A stretch of DNA of 64,000 nt from Limnanthes douglasii subsp. nivea (GCA_036936605.1 JAUPFV010000005.1:78008885-78072884); one strand, 5' to 3'. Counted from the stretch's first letter, positions 41,622 to 52,694 are shown. Numbers and translations are program-made. Notes: a model not told the origin generated them from the sequence alone.

Positions 41622-41870
41622 TTAAAAACAACTCACACACTGAACTGTTTTCTAGATAAGAAAAGAATAAAACAAAGAAAGAGGAAAATATCTAGGGTTA
41701 AAGATATAAGGCTTAATCCTGTTATCCCTTTATCATATCTATAAATAATATCATATACACTATGTAATAGACACACGTTTCCAAATAATACAAACCCTAG
41801 ATGTTTTCCTCTTTCTTTGTTTTATTCTTTTCTTATCTAGAAAACAGTTCAGTGTGTGAGTTGTTTTTAA
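41622..41870. repeat. Near-perfect 78-bp inverted repeat around the copia 3' LTR
   Basis: Left arm 41622-41699 and right arm 41793-41870 are reverse complements with one mismatch; the 93-bp spacer contains most of the 3' LTR U3. The right arm is LTR end plus about 31 bp beyond it. Confidence 0.93.
41697..41839 (+). repeat. 3' LTR of copia element
   Basis: Aligns with 37222-37366, but its first bases and last bases (TTATCTA instead of TTAACA) are altered. Confidence 0.75.
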
Positions 41871-42037
41871 GCCACCATGACATAGGTTTTTTGTAAATAA
41901 ACTTGCACAATCCAGTTTTACTAACATAAAATTAATTTTTATTTAATGAAATTTGAAGAGATTGTTATGTTTTTTGTATTTAGATTTGTTTCTAGATGCC
42001 CAAATGGACCAACAGATGATATATGGTAATATCGATC

Positions 42038-42253
42038 TTAAATGAGTTTCTTTCTTGATAATAACCAACAATTTATTAAATATTTAAAAGTCATGTGGTT
42101 TCCAATTAATATTCTAAAAATACACGAGAAGTAATTCCATACTTCCCAGGTAATGTTACATTGAACAAAAAAGGTGTTCAATGGATGCAATATTGTTACA
42201 AAATTGATATTTTGAAACAATGTTAAAAAAATTCTTTTTAAGGACGGTATCAA
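42038..42253 (-). pseudogene. LINE 2 zf-RVT remnant
   Basis: The stretch ILHPLNTFFVQCNITWEVWNYF corresponds to the end of the zf-RVT domain (usual form HLF..C...W.VW). The Cys-rich front half is not clear. This lies at the 3' end of the LINE coding region, in the right order after RT. Confidence 0.55.
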
Positions 42254-42973
42254 CTGATGTAATGCCTTCGATAGTTCTCCAAAGAGTGAATGAACACTTC
42301 TTTGGAGTGATTTGGTTCCAAATTTTCCTATGTATGATTTATAGTATTTTATTTTTATCTTATCCTAAGTATCTTTTAATTTAATGAAACTAGAAAAAAA
42401 ATCCATTTGATTTCATCAGGGTTATCAACTTGAATTCTGAAATTACTTATTCTAGCCAAATTTGGTTGATCTTTCCAATATTGCACCGATTATTTATATT
42501 CAGAGGATTGAAGTTTGATTAAAGGATGTATGTGACACCATCTTTCTAACCAAAGGTCAATATCCCTCCTGCTCATATTCCAATAAATGAAAGATTATGT
42601 TGTTTCTCTAATGGAGATCATCATTTCCCATAAATTTGAATCATTTGGTTTTATGTTAATTTGAAATGGGTTTATGGGACAATAAAACAATTTCATCATT
42701 CTGGACCATAATATTTTGTTTGTTCTAAAAGTAAACCAAAGTTTACAAGAAAAAACTTTTTAAATATCTATTAACCTTCTAAAGTTTAAGTTATATTCAT
42801 CAACTGGTTTACACGATCATTCCCTTTGGTCCATATGATAATATATTTATTTTCTTTGGCTCCCCTAAGAATTTTGTTAAGACGAGTTTGTATTCTATCA
42901 ATTATTGTTTTTGGAAGGTTATAAATTTGAACATAATATATTGGGATTAGAAGGAGGACATATTGAATTAATG

Positions 42974-43500
42974 TTATTTTGCCTCCAAAAGAAAAGTTTG
43001 TGAGTCACAATCGAGAATTTTATTTCTTATATTTGAAATCAATTCTTTAAAGTAACAGATTTTGTTACTTGGGTGTATATTTATTCCCAGGTATTTTATA
43101 GATATGCAAGAATGTTTGAAACCAGTAATGGTTTCAATTGAATTGATACTATTCCTATCTCTGTTCAAAGACGTTATAAAATGTGTTTTGCTTTTGTTTT
43201 TTATTTGGTCAGAGATCATTTGATAATGTTTTAAGAATTCACAACTTTTTTATATTAACAATTGAGCCATTCATAAAGATGGTAATATCATCTGTAAAGG
43301 CCAAACATGAAATATTTATCTTGCTCCTATAATGGTATCTTATGTTAATGTTATCATGAAAAATATTTTGAATGCCTCTTAACAAATATTCTTCAGCAAC
43401 GATGGACAGACTGGGCGATAAAGACTCACCATGCCTTACACCATTAGTTGCTTTGAAATATCCATTTAATGAACCATTCAATATAATTGAGTAATGAACA
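42974..43500 (-). pseudogene. LINE 2 reverse transcriptase
   Basis: The upstream part (43481-43239) has YFKATNGVRHGESLSPSLSIVAEEYLLRGI, the GxRQGDPLSP/LF block of LINE RT in altered form, and the catalytic LAFTDDITIFMNG (FADD changed to FTDD). The downstream part (43219-42974) has KNKSKTHFITS, IKYLGINIHPS and an I-R-N-KILDCDSQTFLLEAK thumb block. These are in two frames. The fold is that of a plant L1-type RT, now inactive. Confidence 0.8.
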
Positions 43501-44310
43501 TTATTAATACCTTTTATGATCTAGTTTAATGAATTCATCGCTAAAGCCAAAGCAATGCGTTATCTTAAAGATAAAATTAAATTAATCTATTAAATGCTTT
43601 GTCAATATCAAGTAGTGAGAATTAGGTTTCTTCCTCTAATTTATTATTTAGGTCATGAGACATCCCATGAGTTATTAAAATATTCTCATGGATGTTTATA
43701 TCCATAACAAAATCAGCATGTTCTTCTGAGATAATCTTTGGAAGAGTAGTCGATAATCTATTATTTATAAATTTAAAGCTATAATGTGGAACACATTACA
43801 TAAACTTATAGGTCTAAAGTCATTCTAAGACTTTGGAGATTCCTTTTTAGGAATCATGCAATTCAGTGGCATAGATTTCAGTTAGAACAGAGAATTCATT
43901 GAATTAAGCAATGATTGCTTCACTTAAATCCTTACTAATGATTGGACACAAACATTGTAAAATATTGAATTAAACCATTTGTTCTAGCCACACTGTTTGG
44001 GCTGAAATAGTGGATTTTTTTATAAATTTCTTCTATAGTTGGTATACTTAAAAAGAATTGATTATCTTGCTATGTAATTACCCTAGAAATAAAGTTATTG
44101 AGATTATCAGTGTTTAAGTTATTGTCCTCATAAGTGAGGATTTTTTTAGAATGGTCCACATCAGAAATTCCTAAAGAGGATTGATTATCAATCAAGATTC
44201 ACCATTACTATTGTGTGAATTGTGTTTCTAACTCTTCTTTTTACATAGTTATGAAAACATGAGTTATTTTTGTCACCATTTTTGAACTAGCAATAAGCAT
44301 GTTTTTCTTC

Positions 44311-44796
44311 TCAATATGTCTCTTCTTTGGGAAAACGATTTAAATGTTTGGCTTTTGCTTTTGATAGTTTTATTTTACCTTCAGTAGATTCAAAGTTTTC
44401 AAAATAGGTTTCACAATATTTCAATTCTTCTTCTACTTTAAATAAACTATTAAAGATTTTACCAAATACATTCCAGTTCCAATCTTTTAGCTTATATTTT
44501 AACATTTTAAGCTTCACCCATAATACTTGGATTGGATGTCCAGGAATGGGGTCAGTCCATTTTTTCTCAATAGTTTTCATGAATGCAGGGTTTAATAACC
44601 ATATATTAAATTTTTTAAAGTTTGATTGAGTTTCAGTTAATGGTTATACAAAATGGTGAGTGATTTGAGCCAGTTCTAGCTAGATGCTTCAGTATTGTGA
44701 TATCAAAATAATCTATCCATGCAACATTATATAATGCTATATCCAACCTTTTCTATGCTCTATTATTTATCCATGTATATTTTTATACTAGGTAAT
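44311..44796 (-). pseudogene. LINE 2 endonuclease end and linker
   Basis: At 44770-44640 the - strand reads YTWINNRA...[16 protein letters not shown] and HLARTGSNHSPF, the closing blocks of an APE-type endonuclease, whose SDHSP motif is here SNHSP. The linker at 44580-44311 (WTDPIPGHPIQVLWVKLKMLKYKLKDWNWNVFG, cited as a block) is standard between endonuclease and RT in plant LINEs. The endonuclease N-terminal part is lost at the plastid junction. Confidence 0.75.
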
Positions 44797-45215
44797 ATAG
44801 TATCCTTACGCGTGAAGATAATAAACTCGGTCGTTGTGGTCAGACTCTATTATGGATTTCCGACCAGATTCTCCATATGACCCTTTTATTTCTTCCTTCT
44901 TCGAGCTCGGGTTATTGAAGAAGGAACCGAAAATAAGGTATCAACAAAAACTAATTTTCTTGTAGGATAAATCATGATAAATTCATATCGATCTATTATA
45001 CGCCTCTGCATTTAGCATTGGATAGACCTCATACAATAATTGTCCTTGCTCTACCGTATCTTTTATATCATTTCTTCTTGAACAATCACAAACACTTTTT
45101 TTTATTACGGGTTTACTACCGGAAATTCAATGCGTAATCTTTGTATTCAATATGTATTCTCGAATAATCTTATTTTTTAATTATTTAACCATTTCATTTT
45201 ACCAAGTCCAATGTA
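44797..45215 (+). pseudogene. ycf1: Plastid ycf1 5' fragment in nuclear DNA
   Basis: Beginning right at the junction, the + strand encodes [19 protein letters not shown] and, after frameshifts, APLHLALGRPHTI-like and [27 protein letters not shown]. These are the N-terminal residues of the plastid Ycf1/Tic214 protein from about residue 14 on, in the right order. Ycf1 acts at the plastid inner envelope; here it is a nuclear plastid-DNA insertion with stops and frameshifts, so it is non-functional. The homology ends near 45210. Confidence 0.8.
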
Positions 45216-46510
45216 CATATGTGGATCCAATCACATTTATTTACTTTTTTTTCTTTTTCTTTTTATTCCTTTCTATCATTCCTCCCTTAGGTGCCACAAG
45301 TTTGATCCTACGAAATATGACCTATTTTCTCGTTAAGTGAAGGGTATAAAATAAATTCATGTTAAATCAGATTTATTTTTCGATAAAAAAAACTATGTTA
45401 AATCTTCGATTTTTTCCTCTATCTATATCCGTATCCCGTAGGTACAAAACTTGACTTAATAGAGAACATTTTATTATGTATCTATTATATATGCATATGA
45501 ATACATTATGAATCTATATTATTACATTTCAATTCCTTACCGATACCTTATCTCGAATTGGATAAAAAAATGACGGGTTAGTGTGAGCTTATCCATGCGT
45601 TGTGCTTACTTCGAATATGAATTCATTTTCTGAGAGATACAAAATTTCATGCTTTGGCGGATCTTCAAGATCCTTTCGATGACCTATGTTGTATTGAAGG
45701 TATATCTATATAATTCGATTGATTGCTTAACTCCCGAGTAGCAACGGAACCGAGGAAAGTATACATAAGTATCAATAAAAGATAGTTCTTTTCTATAAGA
45801 TTGATATTAGTTAGTGATATCAGCTTAGTGAGTCCTTTATTTCATGATTAATCTTTGGCATCAGTCTTATATTTTGTCTCCGTGGAACGAGTAGAAAGAG
45901 GCTTTAGCGGGAAGATGATTGTACCATAAAGTAAGGAATTCAACTTCTTTTAAATATACAACATGTATTCTAGCAATGCAATGTAGGTATTTTGATCCGA
46001 ATGAATCATCTTTTCAGTGGAGCAAATATTTTCTTACTAGACAAGAAGATAAGATAGCAAGTTACAAATTATGTTTCGGTAGGACATGTATTTCTATTAC
46101 TATAAATTCATAAATAAATTTATATCATCTTGACTTGATTCTGATTTGTCTATTCTTTTTCAATTTAAGAAAAGAAAACCACTTCTACTACCCATATTGA
46201 ATAGAACATGTTGAGCCCAATATTTTTTATGTAAATAAAACCGGTTAATTTAGATCGGGAGAACCGTACAGTTTTGTGGATATGGTGTCTAATAAGTTTT
46301 TTTACCCCCTCCCTCATTTATTGATTTTTAATCATTTTCATCCTTTTTTATTTGATTTTTTTTGTTCCACTTGATTTTATTGGATTATATCTAAGTGGTA
46401 GACTAAATATGAGGTCTATAACATAACTTCAAATTCAAAATAATAATAATAAATAAAATGAAGCAATTTTATTATAATTTACTAAAATAGTAATTTTATT
46501 ATATTTATTC
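45216..46510. other. Probable plastid-derived sequence, locus not identified
   Basis: Lies between ycf1 and atpE fragments. A stretch at about 45570-46300 looks like plastid non-coding DNA, possibly a group II intron (GTGTGAGCTTATCCATGCG near 45581 fits a GUGYG start), but I cannot place it with certainty. It could contain several joined pieces. Confidence 0.4.
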
Positions 46511-46514
46511 TAGC

Positions 46515-46711
46515 AAAACCAGAATTAGAGCCATCATTAACCATTGGTCATTACGACACATTCTCAAAATACTTATATCTATAGTTTTGGAAATAGGCGC
46601 GTAATTTGGTAATACGCCAACTTGTCCACTATTAGTAAACACAATGATTTCTTTTAATCCTAAATCCTAAACGATTCGATTAGGAGTCAGAACACAAAGA
46701 TTTAAGGTCAT
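46515..46711 (-). pseudogene. atpE: Plastid atpE 5' fragment in nuclear DNA
   Basis: From the ATG at 46711 the - strand gives MTLNLCVLTPNRIV, then a stop, [20 protein letters not shown] and [16 protein letters not shown]. This is the N-terminal third of the plastid ATP synthase epsilon subunit. The start overlaps the end of atpB by the usual ATGA arrangement, so the plastid gene order is preserved. The rest of atpE is missing. Confidence 0.85.
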
Positions 46712-46800
46712 TTATTCAATTTCCTCTCTGTTTATAAGTTTGTAACATTCACAGTAGCTTCATTGATGTTCCCTTCTAAGTAACAGGCTTGTACATGAAC

Positions 46801-47404
46801 TGATGTAGGCGGAATGCTTCAACCAAAATTTATTTAAATATTTTAGTTTTAGTTTTATTTTAATTTTTATATTTTACGAATTTATTTAAGATAACAAATT
46901 ATATCTGATTACATTCAGATTTAATAGGATATTATTTTATTATGTTTATTTTTGTTTCCATATTTTGTATTAGGGATTTGGGACATTCCTATTTAAGGCG
47001 CCTCAAACCCTACTTTTGTTTTTAGACTTTGATGAATTGAATTTTGAAAAATAAAATTAGGGTTTCCCTATATTGGCTTCTCTGTGTTTACTCTGTATCA
47101 TATTGGTATCAGACACAGGCAGTCCTGCGAGATGGTGCGAGGAAGACCCAGAGGTCGCAGCGGTGTTGCTGTGGAAGGAGATACGAGTGATTTCGGTGAT
47201 CGCGAGAATGCTGACCTGCACCGTCAGGTTGAGTATATTGGCCGTCAGATGGCTGAACTTACTGCCAGGAAACCCGGTGTGGAGGCTGAAGGTCCCGATT
47301 ACCCAGAGGGGAAGGAAATCCATCAAGTAGTTGTTGGTGACATGGAGGAGTCGCAGATACTCAACCATCCACTCTTTGATGAGTATGAGGATGACTACCA
47401 GGAT
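46801..47404 (+). mobile_element. 5' end of a Ty3/gypsy element inserted in the atpB copy
   Basis: A 300-bp LTR-like segment (46801-47100, TGATGTAGG...CTGTATCA) with CCTATTTAAGG is followed by a TGGTATCAGAC primer site at 47104 and a short open gag start (MVRGRPRGRSGVAVEG from 47131, then a helical EYIGRQMAELTARK and an acidic DEYEDDYQD). It stops abruptly where atpB resumes. No 3' LTR is found, so this is a truncated fragment, not a complete insertion. Confidence 0.75.
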
Positions 47405-47416
47405 ATATCAATTTAA
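47131..47416 (+). pseudogene. gag: Gypsy Gag N-terminal fragment
   Basis: Open for about 90 codons; begins with an Arg/Gly-rich MVRGRPRGRSG, then a helix and a polar, acidic end. This is a common layout for the start of chromovirus-type Gag proteins. The stop at 47414-47416 lies within plastid sequence, so the true Gag is cut. Base composition is clearly less AT-rich than the flanks. Confidence 0.6.
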
Positions 47417-48780
47417 ACCTTCTTATTTTTTTGGCTAGACCAATATATTTTCCCGAAGAACCGGTAAATAATTTTTCTACGAAAAAGGGTTGTGATAAGA
47501 AACACTCTTTTTTTCACGCTCTTGCTACAGTTAAGTGATCCTCTTCAGATAATTTGTCTAACCCAAATATAACTATAATATCCAGAATTTCTTTGTAATG
47601 TTGTAAGGTTTGCTTAAGTCTTTGCACTATTTTATGATGTTCCTCACCAACGATTCGAGGTTGGAGCATAGTTGACGTCGAATCTAAAAGATCCACCGGT
47701 GGATAGATACCTTTGGCAACTAATCCTCTTGATAACGCGGTAGTCATATCTAAAATATGTCAATGTCGTGGCAGGGGCAGGGTCAGGGTCGATCAAATCG
47801 TGTATAAGTACATGTACTTGAATAGAAGTTATGAACTTTTTTTTGGTAGAAGTAATATGTTCTTGTAATGTACCCATTTTGATACTAAGGGTGGGTTGAT
47901 AACCCACAACATAGGGAATTCTATTAATAAGGCGGATACTTTGGATCATGCGTGAACAAAACAAACGATACTATCGATAAAAAAGTATATCTTATTTATT
48001 AACATCTTGAAGATATTCTGCCATAGTAAGAGAAGTAAGACTAACTCTCATACAAGATCCTCGTAGTTCATTCATTTTCCTGTAGACTAGAGCCACTTTT
48101 GACTTCATGATATTTTGTTCATTAATGACTTCAAATTCATTCATTTATATGTAAAGATCATTTCCTTCACGAGTACGTTCACCTACTCCCCCCAAATACA
48201 GATACACCCCATAAGTTTTGGAAATTTTGTTGATTAATTTCATATCAGTACTATTTTACCCATGTCAGCTCCCCCGAATAGTCTTATTTTACCTCCACAA
48301 CAATAGAGCTAAAATATATACTACTCTAATTCATGTTTAAAAAATATATAATTTTTTTATCTAATTCTATAAAGACAAGCGCATAATTATGAATAAGAGA
48401 TATTGTGCGAATGTCTATAGGACCTAAATTATCAAATAGTTCTCGAAGTATGTTGAAAATTTATCCTAGAGTCAGTTTTCTGATAGGAACACTTCAAGGA
48501 GCTCCCGTATCAATTACTTCTAATACTCTTGTTAGACCTTCTGCAGCACTCATAACTACATCTCTAACTCAATTATTTCCTAATAGTTGTTGTACTTCAC
48601 AATCACATTAATTTTTTGACTGACAGTATCTCGTCCATTAACCATCATAACATTGTAAATATTAGGTATCTTGGGGAGGGGGACTACATCTAGTACCAGT
48701 CCAGTAATTTGGCGACACGTTCCTGTATTTTCTTTAAGTGTAGAAACCTCAAGATCAGAAGTGAGAAGATTTATTGTCAT

Positions 48781-49285
48781 AATAGTAAAGAAAATATATG
48801 TCAAAATTTGTTGCGAAATTTTTCAAAAAAAGAAAAGAAAGAAATAGATCTTAGATAGCAAATTGACCAGTCATTTCAAATTCTATAGTGAATTAGAGAT
48901 CCTATTCGATTTCGTTGGTATCACCCAATCAAATGTGCAACACAGTTGTTTAATTTTTATTGATTCAAATTCATTGAAATCATTTTCAAGTTCAACCAAC
49001 CTATTTTCAAAATATCAAGTGGATGAATCAAAATGTTGAAGAAAGTCTTTACATTTTTTATCATTATAAAATTCTAATGAAAACCATCTATATTTATTAT
49101 GGAATTCGAACCCCAAATCTATTTACGATTTATTATTTCTATCTCATCAACCCTTCTTTTATTTCTTATATTAGTATATTGATTTATGCGTCCAACGTAA
49201 ATCTTTATTTTTCGTTGTCTACCATTTTTTCATTTTATGGGCATATTTTCATATGTAGGATCTATATATACAACATATATTACTG
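48781..49285. other. Plastid atpB-rbcL spacer in nuclear DNA
   Basis: Continues from the atpB start with sequence typical of this plastid spacer (for example GTTGGTATCACCCAATC, ATATCAAGTGGATGAATCAAAA and GGAATTCGAACC). rbcL itself is not reached. Confidence 0.7.
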
Positions 49286-50050
49286 CATATGCTTGCAAAA
49301 ATGAAAGTAATCGGGTTATGAAATTAAGAAGAAAAAAGTTGAATAATAGGATTTTGCTTGTGAAAAAATAATTTTGTTAGAATTTGTTTTAATGCAATAT
49401 CTTTTAAATCACATCTTGAAAAAAATCTAAAATACCATTGGTTTTCTTTTTTTTTTTAAGATAAAAAAGTAGATCCATTAAAGATATATTTTTACTGTAT
49501 TGGGTTGCAAAAATATGAGTAATCGGGTTGCGTAATTAAGAAGAAAATAGTTACATAAATAGGACTTTAGTTGTGAAAAAAGAAATTATGTTAGATTTTT
49601 TTTTTAAAAATCACATATTTCAAATCATAGCTCAAAAATATATATATCCAAAAATACCATTACTTTGTTTTTATGCCGAGCATAACTAGATCCATGAAAA
49701 AAAATTATTTTAAATTATTTTACTGCATTTGGTTACAAAAATAGGAGTAATCGGGTTGCATAATTAAGAAGAAAAGAGTTGAGTAAATAGTACTTTGGTT
49801 GTGAAAAAATAATTATGTTAGAAGTTTTATTAAAAATATTAGATAGTTCTACAAAAATCTGAAAATACCATTGGTTGTGTTTTTCTAAGACAAACAAAAC
49901 TAGATCCATGAAATATGTTATTTTTTTAATTTTTTATTGCATTTGATTGTAAAATATTAGTATCATGTTGCATAATTATTTTCAAAAAAGTGTCTATATT
50001 CTAGTTGTGTAATTAATTAAGACTAATTTTGGCTGCGAAAACAAGAAAAA
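49286..50050 (+). repeat. Array of about 215-bp units with 'GTTGCGTAATTAAG' core
   Basis: Core segments recur at about 49286, 49502, 49730 and 49945. Each contains GAGTAATCGGGTTGC, AATTAAGAAGAAAA, then TTTGGTTGTGAAAAAA and a region TACCATTG...AGATCCAT. The opposite-orientation array at 32110-32610 is the same family. Non-coding. Confidence 0.75.
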
Positions 50051-50129
50051 AATTCTTAAAATGTAACTCATGAATGATGGTTTATTTGTATTTTTAATAT
50101 ATATATAGAATTCTTTTTTGAGTTAGAGT

Positions 50130-51158
50130 TTGAAAGATATGGAGTTTGAAGGTTAAAGATAACTATGAGCATAAATTGTAAAATTGAAGACAAAATAGAG
50201 TAATTGCTTCGTGAAAAACTAATTGGGAACTTGATATATGTTGAAATATAATAGATATGCACTTGGCAGATAAACAGATATATTTGTGCCAATACGAACA
50301 AATGTTTCATATAAAAAAAACTCTATGACGAACTTCTTGATGTGTAGAATATTTTTGTCTACTTGGAAACTAATTCCCAGTTATATTAAAACATAACAAC
50401 GATGAAGAAGATGTTTATAGCCCATTTGAAAGCATTGTAGGGACAAACCGGACAACAAAAAATTCCTATATGCACACACTAAACTAGTCAAGCACTACAG
50501 AAACCGCTCATTCATCCAGGTATATTAAAGTTAGAATAATTGACGTGATACAATCGAACTAAATATTTTCTTGCTGATATTAGTCTCGAAAGCGTGGATT
50601 CATCATTGAAACAAATGACAGGGCCAAACCAATCAAACTTCTGGGGATACTGTATATTTTGCTTGATATTCAAAACAAAAATAAAATTGTTCAAGACACG
50701 TAAGGTAATATCCGATTTTTTATTCGATGCTTTGATATTAAAAGAGGTGAAGGATTACATCAGTGAGGCATCCATTTGTACTATATTAAAATATTACGAA
50801 TTATTTGGTCGTTTACCGAAGTATTGTTTGAAGTTCAATTGGAACCGGTTATGGTTGCTAATCTTTTGAAATAAAAATATACTTGTGGTATATGGTAAAT
50901 TGAATTTTCCCTTGTTTACATAGTTGATCTTCTATATTTAGTATTAAAAGGAACACTTCGACATATGTTTAGTCATGTCGTATTACAAGGTGTTATAGGC
51001 TTATAGTTCAAATCCATCTTACGTCGTTCTTCCACCTAGCTTGAAAATGAGAACTAGAATACCTAAGAAGAACCATATTCTATCCCAAGGTGAAGAATTT
51101 CCTTATAAAGTGAAGTGTAGACATTTTAAAAAACACGGTCATAATATAATAACATGTG

Positions 51159-51160
<2 letters not shown>
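50130..51160 (+). repeat. Repeat R2, inverted copy of R1
   Basis: Reverse-complement relation to 34260-35400 over several blocks. Ends at the AT run at 51163. Confidence 0.65.
50584..50869 (+). pseudogene. Exon-like coding fragment inside R2
   Basis: After an acceptor-like TGATATTAG the frame reads GFIIETNDRAKPIKLL and ILLDIQNKNKI, followed by a GTAAGG donor at 50700; the segment is 116 bases, against about 115 in R1. In another frame the coding look continues (VISDFLFDALILKEVKDYISEASICTILKYY, cited as a block) to 50869. The two copies together suggest a real former gene, but I do not recognise the product. Probably non-functional now. Confidence 0.4.

Positions 51161-51162
<2 letters not shown>

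Positions 51163-51217
<55 letters not shown>
51163..51217. repeat. AT dinucleotide microsatellite
   Basis: About 27 uninterrupted AT units. Confidence 0.97.
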
Positions 51218-51219
<2 letters not shown>

Positions 51220-51385
51220 ATAATATATTTTTATTCTCTTTAATTGGATATATTATTTTTTCTAATTTATCTTATTTTTCCTTAAGAAATTTAAAATTGG
51301 ACATTATTTATCTTTGAAAGTAACCATTTTTAGTTGGATTCATAATTACGTTATAATGGGTTGCGAAAAAAGAGTTGTTGTTGAT

Positions 51386-51760
51386 GAGGTCAGAAATCTT
51401 CGACGAACATTTCCGACCAAAGGCTAACACCATTTTTGTTATTTATTCTAATTATTATTTTTGATAGAAATTTGTTTACTTATTTATTTATTTTAGATTT
51501 ATCTAAATAATGATTCATGAGCCAGGTGGACTTTTTGAACTTTAGGCTTGGCTCATGAATGTGGTACGACCCATTAGGCCCATAAAGGCTAAAGTTAGTC
51601 TATAAATACTTTCTAAAAACGCATTTAATGTGATGGAAATTTATATCTCTAAATAATAACTGAAACATCTCAATTATCTCTCTACTATCTACCTTAAATT
51701 TATTACACCTTCTCACATTACCAAAATACCATTCGAATCATATTTACCAGTATTAGTTGT
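51386..51760 (+). repeat. LTR-like segment related to element C LTR
   Basis: Starts TGATGAGGTCAGAAATCTTCG, like 54066 (TGATAGGATCAGAAATCTTCG), and shares a TATA region (GTCTATAAATACT) and downstream TTTATTACACCTTC. It has no recognisable internal domains beside it, so a solo LTR or a fragment. Confidence 0.5.
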
Positions 51761-52694
51761 GAAAAAATACAAGTGTAGTTGGGTGCATAATTAAGTTATA
51801 ATAGGTTTTGGAATTACCTAACAACTGGTTGTATAATAACATTTATGTTGCATAAATAGACATTTATTATGAACATTACGAGTGTAATTAGAGTGCGAAA
51901 TTAGTATTTAATTGGCTGTGTAATTACATTACAAATAAATGATAAAAGAAAATTAATATTCCAAACAAAAATGTTTGTAGCTTAAAGACATACAACTTTT
52001 ACAAGAATATATAGTTTTGACTTTAACAAATTAGAATTTAGGAATATCTTATTTATATTCATGGTTAATAAATAAACCAAACATTTTTGCTCTTTTGTTT
52101 AATATAAGATATTCTTCAGTTAGATATAAGATCTCCCTGCAAATGGTTGTGGAAATAGATTGGTTTTCCTTTTTCAGTTTATGAAAATGTTTTTTAAGAA
52201 TAACATTTGGTTCTTGAACTTCCTTAATCTGATCAATGTTTTTTGTTTCCAGTTCTTCAATTTGTTTAACGATGTCTTAGTCTAGATCCATATATTTTGA
52301 GTAAAAAAGAAATAAAGCTTTGTCAAAATAATTATGTGCAATTATGTTGGAAAAAATCATTTTTAGATGTATTAAAACATAGTTGCATAATTATGTGTTA
52401 AGTTGTTACATAATAATGAGTAAATATGTTGAAGATTAGTTTTTTGTGTGAAAAGTTTGAAGTTACTTGTTGATATTGATTCTTGAAATTGTTGACTTGT
52501 TCCTGAAGATTCTTTATTTATTTTATGAGGTAAAATATCTTTGGAACTCATGATGTGGAGGATACTGATTTTTGATTTTGTTTTCTCTATATTAAAAAGT
52601 TAAAATACATGTAGATTACTAATAAAACTAACTGCAATTTGGATCCTTAAATAGGTGGAAATCTTTTGCCTAAAATCTTTTTAGTTTTGAAAAA
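51761..52694. other. AT-rich spacer
   Basis: No gene recognised. Scattered GTTGCATAA/GTTGTGAAA words as in the neighbouring arrays. Confidence 0.4.

Larger units (their letters stand above)
37222..41839 (+). mobile_element. Degraded Ty1/copia retrotransposon
   Basis: Order protease, GAG-pre-integrase, integrase, RT, RNase H defines Ty1/copia. A short 145-bp 5' LTR (TGTTAAAG...TTAACA) precedes a perfect TGGTATCAGAGCC primer site; the related 3' LTR lies at about 41697-41839. Almost no gag is recognisable between 37381 and 38384. Many stops and frameshifts are present, so it is a fossil. The 3' end has been rearranged into a long inverted repeat (41622-41870). Confidence 0.88.
42038..44796 (-). 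mobile_element. LINE 2, degraded non-LTR retrotransposon
   Basis: Read on the - strand from 44796 downward: the end of an APE-type endonuclease, a helical linker, RT blocks and a zf-RVT remnant. The left (3') end is uncertain because no clear A tail or target duplication was found. The right side is cut abruptly by plastid DNA at 44797, so the first part of the endonuclease and ORF1 are missing. Confidence 0.75.
46708..48780 (-). pseudogene. atpB: Plastid atpB in nuclear DNA, interrupted by a gypsy fragment
   Basis: The - strand from ATG 48780 to about 47405, and again from about 46800 to 46708, encodes most of the ATP synthase beta subunit of plastids. Recognisable blocks are [75 protein letters not shown] and [11 protein letters not shown], then ACYLEGNINEATVNV. 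Summed length is about 1469 bases against about 1497 in intact plastid genes. Stops and frameshifts show it is not expressed as protein. A gypsy LTR-gag piece (46801-47404) splits it near its 3' end. Confidence 0.9.

Noticed and set aside
49023..49304. 93-codon + frame near the plastid-derived block
   Set aside because: Lies in the atpB-rbcL spacer sequence, non-coding in plastids, and is AT-driven.
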